A stretch of 13,983 nucleotides of DNA from CAZICM01 sp964537685 (GCA_964537685.1 CAZICM010000107.1:1-13983), one strand, 5' to 3'; shown: positions 1 to 7,123, numbered from the stretch's first letter. Translations and numbers: made by a program. The notes: generated by a model not told the origin, from the letters alone.

Positions 1-24
1 GACCCACTCTCGTCTTCCCTACAA

Positions 25-42
25 CTCAGTTTTCAAGGATCG
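25..42 (-). promoter_or_regulatory. boxA-like motif in probable rRNA leader
   Basis: The minus strand reads CGATCCTTGAAAACTGAG. It resembles the CTTTGAAAACTGA motif common in rRNA leaders and 16S-23S spacers, where boxA recruits the Nus antitermination complex. It lies about 160 nt downstream of the putative rRNA promoter and points off the left edge, where a 16S gene would be expected. The match is by eye and the 16S gene is not in the window. Confidence 0.4.
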
Positions 43-87
43 AGCCGAGATATTGCATTGTCTGCACTATCTCACATCGAGTGGCCA

Positions 88-166
88 CGCATACTATTTA
101 TGCTATGCGCGCCTGTATCGGCAATTGAACCACTTGGCTTCAATCACTTTCGCATCTTGCGATGCG
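88..166 (-). other. structured leader: three successive hairpins
   Basis: In minus-strand RNA three inverted repeats follow the putative rRNA promoter. At 166-151 a 6-bp stem CGCATC/GATGCG is closed by a GCAA (GNRA) tetraloop. At 143-125 is TTGAA(g)CC-AAGT-GGTTCAA, a 7-bp stem with one bulge. At 109-88 is CGCATA...TATGCG with a 10-nt loop. There is no T-tract after any of them, so they look like leader folds rather than terminators, consistent with a processed pre-rRNA leader. Confidence 0.45.
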
Positions 167-207
167 CCATCCGACGGCACTCTCTGTTCTCGTCGAATGG
201 GGCGGCG

Positions 208-236
208 ACTTTAGAGCTCGTTGCTCTGATTGTCAA
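208..236 (-). promoter_or_regulatory. probable rRNA promoter P2 (sigma70-type)
   Basis: On the minus strand TTGACA (236-231), a 17-bp spacer and TAAAGT (213-208) form a near-consensus promoter. It is followed directly by a GC-rich discriminator, CGCCGCCCC (207-199), typical of stringently controlled stable-RNA promoters. Immediately upstream, 237-260 reads on the minus strand as A8 and A5 tracts around TC, as expected of an UP element at about -40 to -60. It drives transcription off the left edge through a leader of at least 200 nt with no reading frame of note, which fits an rRNA operon. Confidence 0.55.
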
Positions 237-275
237 CGCCTTTTTGATTTTTTTTCAAGCAGCCCTTTTGCTGAG

Positions 276-308
276 CTCACTCAGCTCACTCAGCTATCTC
301 AGCTCACG
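276..308. repeat. 9-bp tandem repeat upstream of P2
   Basis: CTCACTCAG (276-284) is repeated exactly at 285-293, then with two changes (CTATCTCAG, 294-302), then a partial unit CTCACG (303-308). It sits about 40-70 bp upstream of the P2 -35 box, between the two putative rRNA promoters, where activator sites often lie. The function is unknown. Confidence 0.6.
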
Positions 309-370
309 TTTTCTCGGTGCGACGCGACTTGCGTTTCACTCGAGGTGTTCCGTGCGCTTCGGAGTTGCGG

Positions 371-398
371 ACTCTACTCACGCGCGCTCTTTCGTCAA
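371..398 (-). promoter_or_regulatory. probable upstream rRNA promoter P1
   Basis: The minus strand has TTGACG (398-393), a 16-bp spacer and TAGAGT (376-371), again with a C-rich discriminator. It is preceded by a strikingly A/T-rich block (399-420: seven A, TAA, then nine T on the minus strand) that could act as an UP element. The same block is nearly self-complementary, so it could also help end transcription of the upstream operon. The -10 elements of P1 and P2 are about 163 bp apart, a spacing reminiscent of tandem rrn P1/P2 promoters. Confidence 0.45.
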
Positions 399-495
399 CG
401 AAAAAAAAATTATTTTTTTCACTTCGCGCCAAATGGCCTTTTTAGAAGGCGTTTTGAATCAATTTTTTCTGACGATCGCAAACGCCAAAATTGTC

Positions 496-1155
496 TCACG
501 TAAGAATCTCGATGTGCTCGTCAGTGAACCAGCGTCCACCGCTCTCTCGAATCACTGTCACTTCCACACCGCACGAAAGCCGTACCCGATAGCCACGCTC
601 CCGCCGGGAAAGCCCAACGACACACCCAATCACGTCCAAATCGTACCAATTCCCTCCAACGCGCATCCTCACCGGACGCGTTCGATCCCGGGGGTCTGCC
701 TCCACTTCCAACCCAAACCAATAGGCCACGTTCGGAAGTGGCCAGCCTGCTTCCGCGCAAAGAAGCGCATCAGCCTCGCACAGCGCACGCTGCGACACCG
801 CAAACGCAGCCCGCCGGTGAAGCACAAGAACAAGTGCGTACGTTCCATGAATGCGCCTCACGATGTAGCCGCGCTTGTTCGTTCGCACGACGATCTGGCG
901 CGCTCCGAAAATGCCCGGGGGCTGGAGCTGTGCGAGCACGATCTGCCAATGCGCAGCGGCAACCCTTAATTCAAAGGGATCAATCTCTCCCGCGTAGTCA
1001 ACCGTCTCGCCTTCAAAATCAACCAGTACCGCTCCGCGTGCGGATGGTGCGTTCCGCAATAGGCGTCTCAAGATCTGGCTGAAGATCGTCGCATCTTGAT
1101 CGCGCTGAGCCGGTGAGTCCGCTTGCGCAGTCCGCGTTTTTCCACGCGAGCTCAT
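496..1155 (-). CDS. Roadblock/LC7-domain-like protein
   Basis: A 219-aa soluble protein with no signal peptide or membrane segment. Residues about 24-125 have the Roadblock/LC7 pattern: an N-terminal helix with FSQILRRLLRN, the strand GAVLVDFEGETVDYAG, a helix ending HWQIVLAQL, then hydrophobic strands (ALVLVLHRRAAFAV). Roadblock proteins such as MglB act as dimeric regulators of small Ras-like GTPases. No GTPase gene is in the window, so the partner is unknown. Residues 145-219 form a separate basic, beta-rich tail I do not recognise. The ATG overlaps the stop of the PpiC-like gene by 4 bp (ATGA), implying translational coupling as the last gene of the operon. The domain call is by pattern only. 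Confidence 0.65.
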   Translation of the reverse strand: MSSRGKTRTAQADSPAQRDQDATIFSQILRRLLRNAPSARGAVLVDFEGETVDYAGEIDPFELRVAAAHWQIVLAQLQPPGIFGARQIVVRTNKRGYIVRRIHGTYALVLVLHRRAAFAVSQRALCEADALLCAEAGWPLPNVAYWFGLEVEADPRDRTRPVRMRVGGNWYDLDVIGCVVGLSRRERGYRVRLSCGVEVTVIRESGGRWFTDEHIEILT

Positions 1156-2192
1156 TGCCCAATCGGTACCAAAGATAGAAGTGCGTCCACGCTTGCATCG
1201 CTCGTGCTCACTTCACCCAAAGTTTCGTCCCGAATAGCTTTTCGTAGTGCACGAGCCCGCGCCGCAATCACGTCGCTGCGAAGTAGTCTCTCCCGTTCGC
1301 TCCGCTCTACGGTGAGCGCCGGCGTCCGCTCCATCAGCATCATGACGTGCGCTCCAAATTCTGTGATCACAACAGGACTGAGTTCGCCTCGCAGCGTCAG
1401 CTTTGAAGCAGCCTCCGCAAACTCTTTCGCAAAGCTGCTTCCACCAGGCTGGATTACCCGGCCGTCGGCTGTCACAGGCGGAAGCTGTTCAACCAGCACT
1501 TGAAAGCTTTCTGCAGGCACCGCGTTAACCGTCTTCCTAAATTGTTCAATCCAATGCTCTTCAGTCGTGGCGTTCATTGGCGCGGTGTCCGATGGCAATG
1601 ACCGGCCAGGTTGATCTGAATCCGGTGCTTTGGACTCTTCATGTCCAAATTCCTCAAGCAGCGCGCGGCGAATATTTTCAGCAAGCTCTGCTGCCTTCGC
1701 ACGGCGCGCTGCATCGTCTTTCTTCTTGAACCTGACCACAGCCTGCACAGTGCGAAATCCGACCGGCCGATCGAACTCAAGCCATCGGCGAGCCGTCGCC
1801 TCGTCCAGCTCCTGCTCCGTAATCTGACCGCGGGCCGCTTCCAGATAGAGCTCCCTCAGTAGAAGCCTCGAAAGAACGCCTCGCTGCGCTGCGCGAAATT
1901 CAGATCCCGCAGCGAATCCCCTCGCCTCTGCCTCAGCAGCAAATAGTGCGTCGCGAACCGCAAGCTCGCGCGCCTCAGAGACAGAGATCCCTTGAGCCTT
2001 GGCGATATACGCCAATGACGCTTCGTTGATCTCCTGCGCTCCTACGCGAACGACAACGCCGGCTCCGAGCTGTCCCTCTTGAACACTTGACGTCGACTTA
2101 CCCGGCTCTGCCCCATCGCAGGATAGACCGAGGACAGCGATGAACATCGCGGATGCGCATACGGCTTGCCGCGCGCTCCGCGTCCGCTTCAT
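1152..2192 (-). CDS. parvulin-type peptidyl-prolyl isomerase lipoprotein (PpiC/SurA-like)
   Basis: A 346-aa predicted lipoprotein: basic n-region, hydrophobic stretch and lipobox-like GLSC with Cys25, followed by a Ser/Gly-rich linker. Residues 47-140 resemble the SurA N-terminal helical chaperone region (VRVGAQEINEASLAYIAKAQG, then Glu/Arg/Ala-rich helices). The parvulin domain spans about 143-292, with the family's closing signature GELSPVVITEFGAHVMMLME at 269-288. An Asp/Ser-rich insert (about 185-212) interrupts the domain, so full isomerase activity is uncertain. Such proteins assist folding of secreted or outer-membrane proteins in the periplasm. GGAGG six bases before the ATG supports this start. 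The gene overlaps both neighbours by 4 bp. Confidence 0.8.
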   Translation of the reverse strand: MKRTRSARQAVCASAMFIAVLGLSCDGAEPGKSTSSVQEGQLGAGVVVRVGAQEINEASLAYIAKAQGISVSEARELAVRDALFAAEAEARGFAAGSEFRAAQRGVLSRLLLRELYLEAARGQITEQELDEATARRWLEFDRPVGFRTVQAVVRFKKKDDAARRAKAAELAENIRRALLEEFGHEESKAPDSDQPGRSLPSDTAPMNATTEEHWIEQFRKTVNAVPAESFQVLVEQLPPVTADGRVIQPGGSSFAKEFAEAASKLTLRGELSPVVITEFGAHVMMLMERTPALTVERSERERLLRSDVIAARARALRKAIRDETLGEVSTSDASVDALLSLVPIGQ

Positions 2193-2371
2193 GCGCCGCC
2201 TCCGCGAGGCCGGAGTATCTCTGTCGAAGAACGCAGCGACAATGCTCCGACAATCAGCAAATAGAACGCCCTTAAGTCTTGCCTGTTCCCAAGCGCATAC
2301 AGCCCAAAGCCAAACGCTGCGGCTGCGCAGAGAAGCAGAAGAATTGCAAACACATCGATCGCCCGCGACAC
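2189..2371 (-). CDS. small two-helix membrane protein, function unknown
   Basis: A 60-aa protein read from a GTG, with an in-frame TAA just upstream that limits the start. Two hydrophobic helices (about 7-27 and 33-50) are joined by a short polar loop (GNRQDLR), with an Arg/Gly-rich tail. An AGGGAGAG lies about 15 nt before the GTG, a rather long spacing. Its stop overlaps the start of the PpiC-like lipoprotein (ATGA), and its last codons contain that gene's ribosome binding site, so it may serve in translational coupling. I do not recognise the family. Confidence 0.6.
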   Translation of the reverse strand: MSRAIDVFAILLLLCAAAAFGFGLYALGNRQDLRAFYLLIVGALSLRSSTEILRPRGGGA

Positions 2372-2473
2372 AAGGCAGCCAGCTTACTCTCCCTTGGCTC
2401 GCTTGTGGGCGCGGAGCTCACTCGCTTTATCAAACGCTTCTTTTTACGGTTGTTCAGCGTCCTTCACCGCTGT
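2372..2473 (-). other. 102-bp gap inside the operon, possible decayed micro-gene
   Basis: Between the multi-spanning membrane protein and the 60-aa protein, one minus-strand frame reads V-K-D-A-E-Q-P, a TAA, then KEAFDKASELRAHKRAKGE and a stop. It has the amphipathic, charged look of real coding sequence broken by one stop next to an A5 run. The second half has no start codon. It may be a decayed short gene, a sequencing error in the A-run, or chance. Confidence 0.2.
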
Positions 2474-3283
2474 TCACCGGTCAACCAGAAACCAAAACAG
2501 CGCGCCCGCCGCAAGCGACAGCAATAAAAGCAAGAGCGGCCGGGTCGCCTGCGAGGGAAACTTTCGGCTCCCCTCCGATGAACGTTTGTCCCTCGCAATC
2601 GCGACCGTCGCCGATGCGCTGATGAGCGCCATGGCACAGGCCAGCGCAAGCGTGTGCGAAAGCAGTGCGCGATCGGTCTCTCGCGCCCGGAATGCGACGA
2701 ACATCAGTGCGAGGCCGGAAACAATGCCCACCGCCGTTAACGGAACAGCCAGGCTTGGCAAGGTTTGGCGAGCCTGAAGTACAGCAGCGAAAGGTTCGGG
2801 ATCTTCCTTCGGCAGCGCAGGCCAGCGGTCGTTCCACGAAAGCGCGTACACACCCCAAGCAATGACACCAATAAATGCGCGCAGTGGATCGATTCGGTTG
2901 GCCTGAAGGACAGCCGATGCAAAAAACCACGTCGCTGTGCACAAAAACAAAAAGCCCGAGATGCCAATGAGCCGGGCTAGGCGAGGTTTTTGAGCCAACA
3001 ACAGTGGCCCGCCCACACCAGCAAGCAAGGCCGCGAGCGCCGCGATAAAGGCATGTCTCGGCGAGCTCCTCGCAAGAGACGCCGGCGCGACTGTAATTGC
3101 CCACGCAACAAGCGCCGCAACACTCGCACGGGGAACACTTCCCTCGGGAAGACCCGGTACTGCACCAGATGCGTCCGCGCGAACATCGCGCCCAGATGTC
3201 TTCGGCTTCCGGGCGGCGGGCACCGCGTCCACGCCCATATCGCTTTGCTCGGGCTGCTCGTTGTCTTCTGCCTGCTCCGCCAT
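2474..3283 (-). CDS. multi-spanning membrane protein, function unknown
   Basis: About 269 aa from the ATG chosen here; a TTG four codons upstream (3295) is an alternative and neither has a strong ribosome binding site. The first ~50 residues are acidic/polar (Glu, Gln, Asp, then Arg/Ala-rich) and probably cytoplasmic. About seven hydrophobic segments follow, numbered from the TTG: roughly 58-76, 82-101, 105-130, 137-153, 181-201, 213-233 and 252-271. A soluble loop with WNDRWPALPKEDPEP lies between segments 4 and 5. I recognise no catalytic motif or family. It starts 36 bp after ttcA in the same direction, so it is probably co-transcribed with it. Confidence 0.7.
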   Translation of the reverse strand: MAEQAEDNEQPEQSDMGVDAVPAARKPKTSGRDVRADASGAVPGLPEGSVPRASVAALVAWAITVAPASLARSSPRHAFIAALAALLAGVGGPLLLAQKPRLARLIGISGFLFLCTATWFFASAVLQANRIDPLRAFIGVIAWGVYALSWNDRWPALPKEDPEPFAAVLQARQTLPSLAVPLTAVGIVSGLALMFVAFRARETDRALLSHTLALACAMALISASATVAIARDKRSSEGSRKFPSQATRPLLLLLLSLAAGALFWFLVDR

Positions 3284-3319
3284 CTGTCCGCTCAAGCTAT
3301 CCCAAGCGCAGGACAGGCT

Positions 3320-4216
3320 CTACGCCGTTGTTCGGAGAAGCGCCGCAATGGGAATGAGATCAGCTCCTTCGTCCGCATCTTCATGCGAATCCAAAACGCC
3401 TTCCGGCTGGACCTTGTCTTCCTCCGGCGAGGCCACGCTGAGACCCAGCCGCTTCCACAGCGAGCGATCAAATAAATGCGACGGCCTTACATTGCCCAGC
3501 GCCGCCAGCATGTTGCGCCGCGCTCCCGGATTCCGCGCATCTAAATCTGCAAGCAGCTTGCTTATCGCTTTGCGCTGAAGGTTCTCCTGCGAACCGCACA
3601 AGTCGCAGGGCAAGATCGGAAATCGCTCCTGCTCCGCAAACGCAGCGAGATCGTCCTCCGCGCAGTAAATCAGGGGCCGGATCACAATGTTGCGGCCGTC
3701 GTCCGATATCAGCTTGGGCGGCATCGCCTTGAGCTGCCCCGAAAACACCAGGTTCAACATCAAGGTCGTAATCGCATCGTCGCGGTGATGCCCAAGCGCG
3801 ATCTTGTTGCATCCAAATTCCACGGCGAGGCGATACAAAATCCCGCGCCTCAGTCTCGAACACAGCGAGCAATACGTTTTCCCTTCGGGAATCTTCTCCG
3901 TGACGATGGAGTACGTGTCCTCCTTCACCATCACAAATTCATGGCCGTGCGCCTTCATGTAATCCGACAGCAAATGCCCCGGATACCCCGGATGCCCTTG
4001 ATCGATATTCACAGCGAGCACCTGAAATCGAACCGGCGCCCGCTTCGCTAAATCCGTCAAGAGCTCGTGCATCGAGTAGCTGTCTTTGCCTCCCGATACG
4101 GCGCACAAAATGCGATCGCCGTCGCCGATCATTTCAAAATCAGCGACGGCGCGCGCCATCGACTTGCTCAGTTTGCGGCGAAGATCCACAGCCCTAGCTT
4201 GATGCGAAATCCTCAA
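3320..4216 (-). CDS. ttcA: tRNA 2-thiocytidine(32) synthetase TtcA
   Basis: TtcA thiolates cytidine 32 of certain tRNAs using ATP, a [4Fe-4S] cluster and a sulfur donor in the cytoplasm. The 298-aa protein (E. coli about 311) has the PP-loop SGGKDS at 41-46 for ATP binding and adenylation of the base. It has two CxxC pairs, CSLC (116-119) and CDLC (204-207), that supply the cluster cysteines, and GHHRDD at 142-147. Upstream similarity begins near residue 12 (LRRKLSKSMARAVADFEMI). The TTG start overlaps pepA by 23 bp; a GTG at 4189, just after the pepA stop, is an equally plausible start. Neither has a clear Shine-Dalgarno. The acidic tail (about 265-290) looks lineage-specific. Confidence 0.93.
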   Translation of the reverse strand: MRISHQARAVDLRRKLSKSMARAVADFEMIGDGDRILCAVSGGKDSYSMHELLTDLAKRAPVRFQVLAVNIDQGHPGYPGHLLSDYMKAHGHEFVMVKEDTYSIVTEKIPEGKTYCSLCSRLRRGILYRLAVEFGCNKIALGHHRDDAITTLMLNLVFSGQLKAMPPKLISDDGRNIVIRPLIYCAEDDLAAFAEQERFPILPCDLCGSQENLQRKAISKLLADLDARNPGARRNMLAALGNVRPSHLFDRSLWKRLGLSVASPEEDKVQPEGVLDSHEDADEGADLIPIAALLRTTA

Positions 4217-5684
4217 CCAAACGCAGGTACGTCAACACGCCGTGCCCCGTGCCTCCTTTGGCATGAAGCCCCTGCGGCTTGCTCATCATCGACGGCCCCG
4301 CAAGGTCCACATGAATCCACGGCACGTCACCCACAAACTCTCTCAAGAACAATCCCGCCGTAATCGATCCGCCCCAGCGATCGGCCACATGCTTGATGTC
4401 CGCCCAATCGCTCTTCAATCCCTCGCGCAGCTCTTCGATGAGCGGCATGTGCCACATCGCTTCACCCGCCGCCTTCGCCGCCTTCTTAAAGCGCTCCGCC
4501 ATCTCTTCCCTGTTCGCGTAATACCCGGCCATCGTCGGCCCAAGCGCGATCACAATCGCGCCCGTCAGCGTCGCGTTGTCCACAATCAAATCCGGCTTCT
4601 GCTCCCTCGCATACGCGAGCACGTCCGCCAGCACCAGCCGCCCCTCGGCATCCGTGTTGATGACCTCAACCGTCTTGCCATCGTACGACTTAAAAATATC
4701 CCCAGGCCGGTACGCATCCCCATCCGGCATGTTCTCCGCCGCGCCGATCATCCCGTGCACTTCCACATTGGGCTTCAGCGCCGCTACCGCCGCCATGAGC
4801 GCGATCACATTCGCCGCGCCGCCCATATCGCCCTTCATCTCTTCCATGCCCGCCGCCGGCTTGATGCAAATACCGCCCGTGTCAAACGTGAGCCCCTTGC
4901 CCACAAACACCAGCTTCTTCTTCGCCTTCACCGCAGGCGTGTACGTCATGTGAACCAAACGGGGAGGACGCGAGCTCCCGCGCCCAACCGCCAAAAATAA
5001 ATTCATCCCCTTCCGGGCCATGGCCTTCTCGTCCAGCACCGTGACCTTCAGCCCGTTCTCCTTGCACATCGCCACCGCGGCTTCCGCCAGCGCTTCGGGA
5101 TGCAGCTCGTTCGGCGGCTCGTTGATCAAATTGCGCGCGATGCAAATCGCCTCGCCGATGCTCTGCCCCAAATGCATCTCTGTCCGATCGGCCTTCCCCA
5201 CCTTGCCCAGCTTGGCCAAGGTCACATGCTCCAACTGAACTTTCGGAACCCGATCGCCCGTCAGGTATTTTGTAAATCGGTACGAGCCCAGCACCGCGCC
5301 TTCCGCCGCCGCCCGCTCCCCGCCCTTCACACCTTCAGGCAGCACAATCACAATCGATTGCGCCTTCGCGCCCAGCGCAAAACGCGCCCCCTTCGCCGCC
5401 AGAAGCCGAACCTCCACCTCTGTCAGCGGACTCGTCTTCCCCAAACCAAACAGCACCACCCGATCGGCCTTCAGCACACCCACCGAAGGAAGATCCAAAA
5501 CCTGATCTTTCTTTCCGGTGAACTCATCGCGCTTCATCGCCTTGGAAAACGTTTGCCCAAGCGCCTTCGCAAGCACGGCCAAATGGCCTTCGTGCTCCGA
5601 TGTCCCCTCGGGGATTCCAACGAAAACAATATCGGCGGCAATGCCAAACGGATCTGATGTTGAGAGCGAAAGCTTAATGGGCAT
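4194..5684 (-). CDS. pepA: leucyl aminopeptidase (M17 family, PepA)
   Basis: A 496-aa cytosolic metallopeptidase that removes N-terminal residues such as Leu; E. coli PepA also binds DNA in plasmid and phage recombination and in carAB control. The C-terminal catalytic domain has all expected residues at a constant offset of 7 from E. coli numbering: metal ligands K263, D268, D286, D345, E347 and catalytic K275 and R349. The signature NTDAEGRL is at 343-350. The N-terminal domain (1-160) is more diverged, as is usual. I place the start at the ATG preceded by AGGAGA (5689-5694). A frame extending 19 codons upstream has no such site. It is the first gene of the leftward operon. Confidence 0.96.
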   Translation of the reverse strand: MPIKLSLSTSDPFGIAADIVFVGIPEGTSEHEGHLAVLAKALGQTFSKAMKRDEFTGKKDQVLDLPSVGVLKADRVVLFGLGKTSPLTEVEVRLLAAKGARFALGAKAQSIVIVLPEGVKGGERAAAEGAVLGSYRFTKYLTGDRVPKVQLEHVTLAKLGKVGKADRTEMHLGQSIGEAICIARNLINEPPNELHPEALAEAAVAMCKENGLKVTVLDEKAMARKGMNLFLAVGRGSSRPPRLVHMTYTPAVKAKKKLVFVGKGLTFDTGGICIKPAAGMEEMKGDMGGAANVIALMAAVAALKPNVEVHGMIGAAENMPDGDAYRPGDIFKSYDGKTVEVINTDAEGRLVLADVLAYAREQKPDLIVDNATLTGAIVIALGPTMAGYYANREEMAERFKKAAKAAGEAMWHMPLIEELREGLKSDWADIKHVADRWGGSITAGLFLREFVGDVPWIHVDLAGPSMMSKPQGLHAKGGTGHGVLTYLRLVEDFASS

Positions 5685-5688
5685 GCGA

Positions 5689-5694
5689 TCTCCT
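5689..5694 (-). promoter_or_regulatory. ribosome binding site deciding the pepA start
   Basis: The minus strand reads AGGAGA with four bases (TCGC) to the ATG at 5684. This selects the methionine of MPIKLSLSTS over the upstream in-frame ATG at 5741. Confidence 0.8.
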
Positions 5695-5909
5695 AACGTG
5701 AGTTCCTCATCCAGGGAACAATAGGCGGCGCATCTAATCACGAGATGCCTGGAAGGTCGATTCTTAAGCAGGCCCGCTCAAACCTCTTTTTCATTCACCT
5801 CGCATTGACCTCGCAGAGCTGCCGGGTTGGGTTTGCCTTCACAAAAGGAATGGGCGAAGCTCGCGCGCAACCCGGCATTTCCAATCCGGGAATGTGTACG
5901 GGTCAACGC

Positions 5910-5914
5910 AGGAG
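5910..5914 (+). promoter_or_regulatory. ribosome binding site deciding the fbp start
   Basis: AGGAG with a seven-base gap to the ATG at 5922. The in-frame ATG at 5745 lies 59 codons upstream, lacks such a site, and would add a stretch unlike class I FBPases. Confidence 0.8.
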
Positions 5915-5921
5915 ACAGCCC

Positions 5922-6989
5922 ATGGTTCCGACACACCCGAGCTCAGCGAGCTCACCATCCAGCGAGACCACCCACACCCCTGCATCGCGCATCGGCATCA
6001 CCCTAGAGACCTACATGCTCGAAGGCATGCTCGGCTCACCCGCCGCCTCGGGCACCTTCACGTCCCTCTTCAATCAAATCAGCTTCGCCGCAAAGCTCAT
6101 CACGGCCAAAGTCAGGCGCGCGGGACTCGCCAATATCCTGGGCTCCGCCGAGATGACCAACGTGCAGGGCGAGCGCGTCCAGAAGCTCGATGTCGAATCC
6201 AACGACACCCTCATTCAAGTCTTGGGGCGCCGCCATCACTGCGCCGCCGTCGCCAGCGAAGAGCTCGACGAGATGTGCGTCCTCTCCAACGATCCACGAT
6301 CCAAATACGTCGTCGTCTTCGATCCCCTCGATGGCTCATCCAACATCGACGTCAACATCTCCATCGGAACAATCTTTGGCGTGATCCGCCGCAGGCACAC
6401 CGATCGCGTCGTCAGCGCCGAAGATTTTTTAATCCCAGGGCGCGAACTCGTCGCGGCCGGCTATGTGCTCTACGGCTCATCGACCATGCTCGTCTTAACC
6501 ACGGGCAAAGCAGGCGGCGTACACGGCTTCACCTACGATCCGACCATCGGCGAATTTCTTCTCTCGCACGAACACATCCGCATCCCCGAACGCGGCTCGA
6601 CCTACTCCATCAACGAAGGCAACAGCGTTCACTGGACCGATCCGGTCAAGCGCTGGAACGCATGGCTCAAGGAAGAAGACAAAAGCACCGGCCGCCCCTA
6701 CGGCCTCCGTTACGTCGGCACGCTGGTCGCCGACGCCCACCGCACCCTCTTAAAGGGAGGAATTTTTGCCTACCCCGCCGACAAAAAGAGCCCCTCCGGC
6801 AAACTCCGTCTTTTGTATGAGGCCAATCCCTACGCTTTTATCTTCGAAGCCGCCGGGGGGAGGGCCATTAACGGCACAGAAAATATTCTAGATATTGCTC
6901 CGACCAAGCTCCACCAGCGGGTCCCCTTAATCCTTGGCTCTCCTTATGACGTGGACATCTTCGAACAGTTTATGCAAGGCGAAAGGTAG
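5922..6989 (+). CDS. fbp: class I fructose-1,6-bisphosphatase
   Basis: Hydrolyses fructose 1,6-bisphosphate to fructose 6-phosphate, the committed step of gluconeogenesis, in the cytoplasm. The 355-aa protein (family usually about 330-340) has a Ser/Thr/Pro-rich N-terminal extension of about 25 residues. The core motifs follow in order: SEELDE (112-117), DPLDGSSN (134-141), NEGN (231-234), KLRLLYEANPYAF (294-306) and EAAGG (309-313). Metal ligands match the human enzyme: E113, D134 and D137 at an offset of 16 (E97, D118, D121), and E309 for E280. It diverges from pepA with 237 bp of shared control DNA and is followed by 134 bp before the next gene, so it is probably monocistronic. Confidence 0.96.
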   Translation: MVPTHPSSASSPSSETTHTPASRIGITLETYMLEGMLGSPAASGTFTSLFNQISFAAKLITAKVRRAGLANILGSAEMTNVQGERVQKLDVESNDTLIQVLGRRHHCAAVASEELDEMCVLSNDPRSKYVVVFDPLDGSSNIDVNISIGTIFGVIRRRHTDRVVSAEDFLIPGRELVAAGYVLYGSSTMLVLTTGKAGGVHGFTYDPTIGEFLLSHEHIRIPERGSTYSINEGNSVHWTDPVKRWNAWLKEEDKSTGRPYGLRYVGTLVADAHRTLLKGGIFAYPADKKSPSGKLRLLYEANPYAFIFEAAGGRAINGTENILDIAPTKLHQRVPLILGSPYDVDIFEQFMQGER

Positions 6990-7123
6990 GGGCTGGATCT
7001 CTGCCCACCCAGGTTCATCCTTGATCCGCCCTCTTTAATCCACACCCCTACCCCAATCCAGCAAAACGGCGCTGAACCCATAACGGCCCACCACGGCCCG
7101 GCAATTGCAAATCACAGCCGGCC
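6990..7123 (+). other. 134-bp intergenic region with hairpin over the next start
   Basis: I see no near-consensus promoter and no T-rich terminator after fbp. CCGGC (7098-7102) and GCCGG (7117-7121) can pair just before the ATG at 7124, where no Shine-Dalgarno is visible. Initiation there may depend on local structure or on a weak site. Confidence 0.3.

Larger units (their letters stand above)
1..495. other. non-coding control region, no protein gene
   Basis: Reading frames crossing this stretch are arbitrary: they run through promoter-like elements, poly-A/T tracts and the antisense of the neighbouring gene. The content is explained better as minus-strand stable-RNA promoters, leader and boxA. 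A short inverted repeat, GCCTT-TTTAG-AAGGC (436-450), lies between the end of the Roadblock gene and P1. It lacks a good T-tract on the minus strand and is only a weak terminator candidate. Confidence 0.5.
5685..5921. promoter_or_regulatory. divergent control region between pepA and fbp
   Basis: This 237-bp region separates the two divergent starts. It holds an 11-bp near-perfect tandem repeat, CATTSACCTCG, at 5792-5802 and 5803-5813 (one mismatch), spaced by one helical turn. It also holds a perfect 9-bp inverted repeat, GCCGGGTTG (5821-5829) and CAACCCGGC (5868-5876), in what would be the fbp leader. No near-consensus -35/-10 pair stands out on either strand: TTGACC (5805-5810) and minus-strand TATTGT (5723-5718) are the best fragments. 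Confidence 0.5.

Noticed and set aside
436..450. Intrinsic terminator for the leftward operon
   Set aside because: The 5-bp stem GCCTT/AAGGC has no immediate T-tract on the minus strand; the T-run lies more than 20 nt further on.
58..969. A 303-codon rightward open frame
   Set aside because: It runs across promoter-like DNA, poly-A/T tracts and the antisense of the Roadblock gene. It has no ribosome binding site and no recognisable protein pattern.
5745..5921. N-terminal extension of fructose-1,6-bisphosphatase from an upstream ATG
   Set aside because: The added 59 residues do not resemble the family, and a good ribosome binding site precedes the ATG at 5922.
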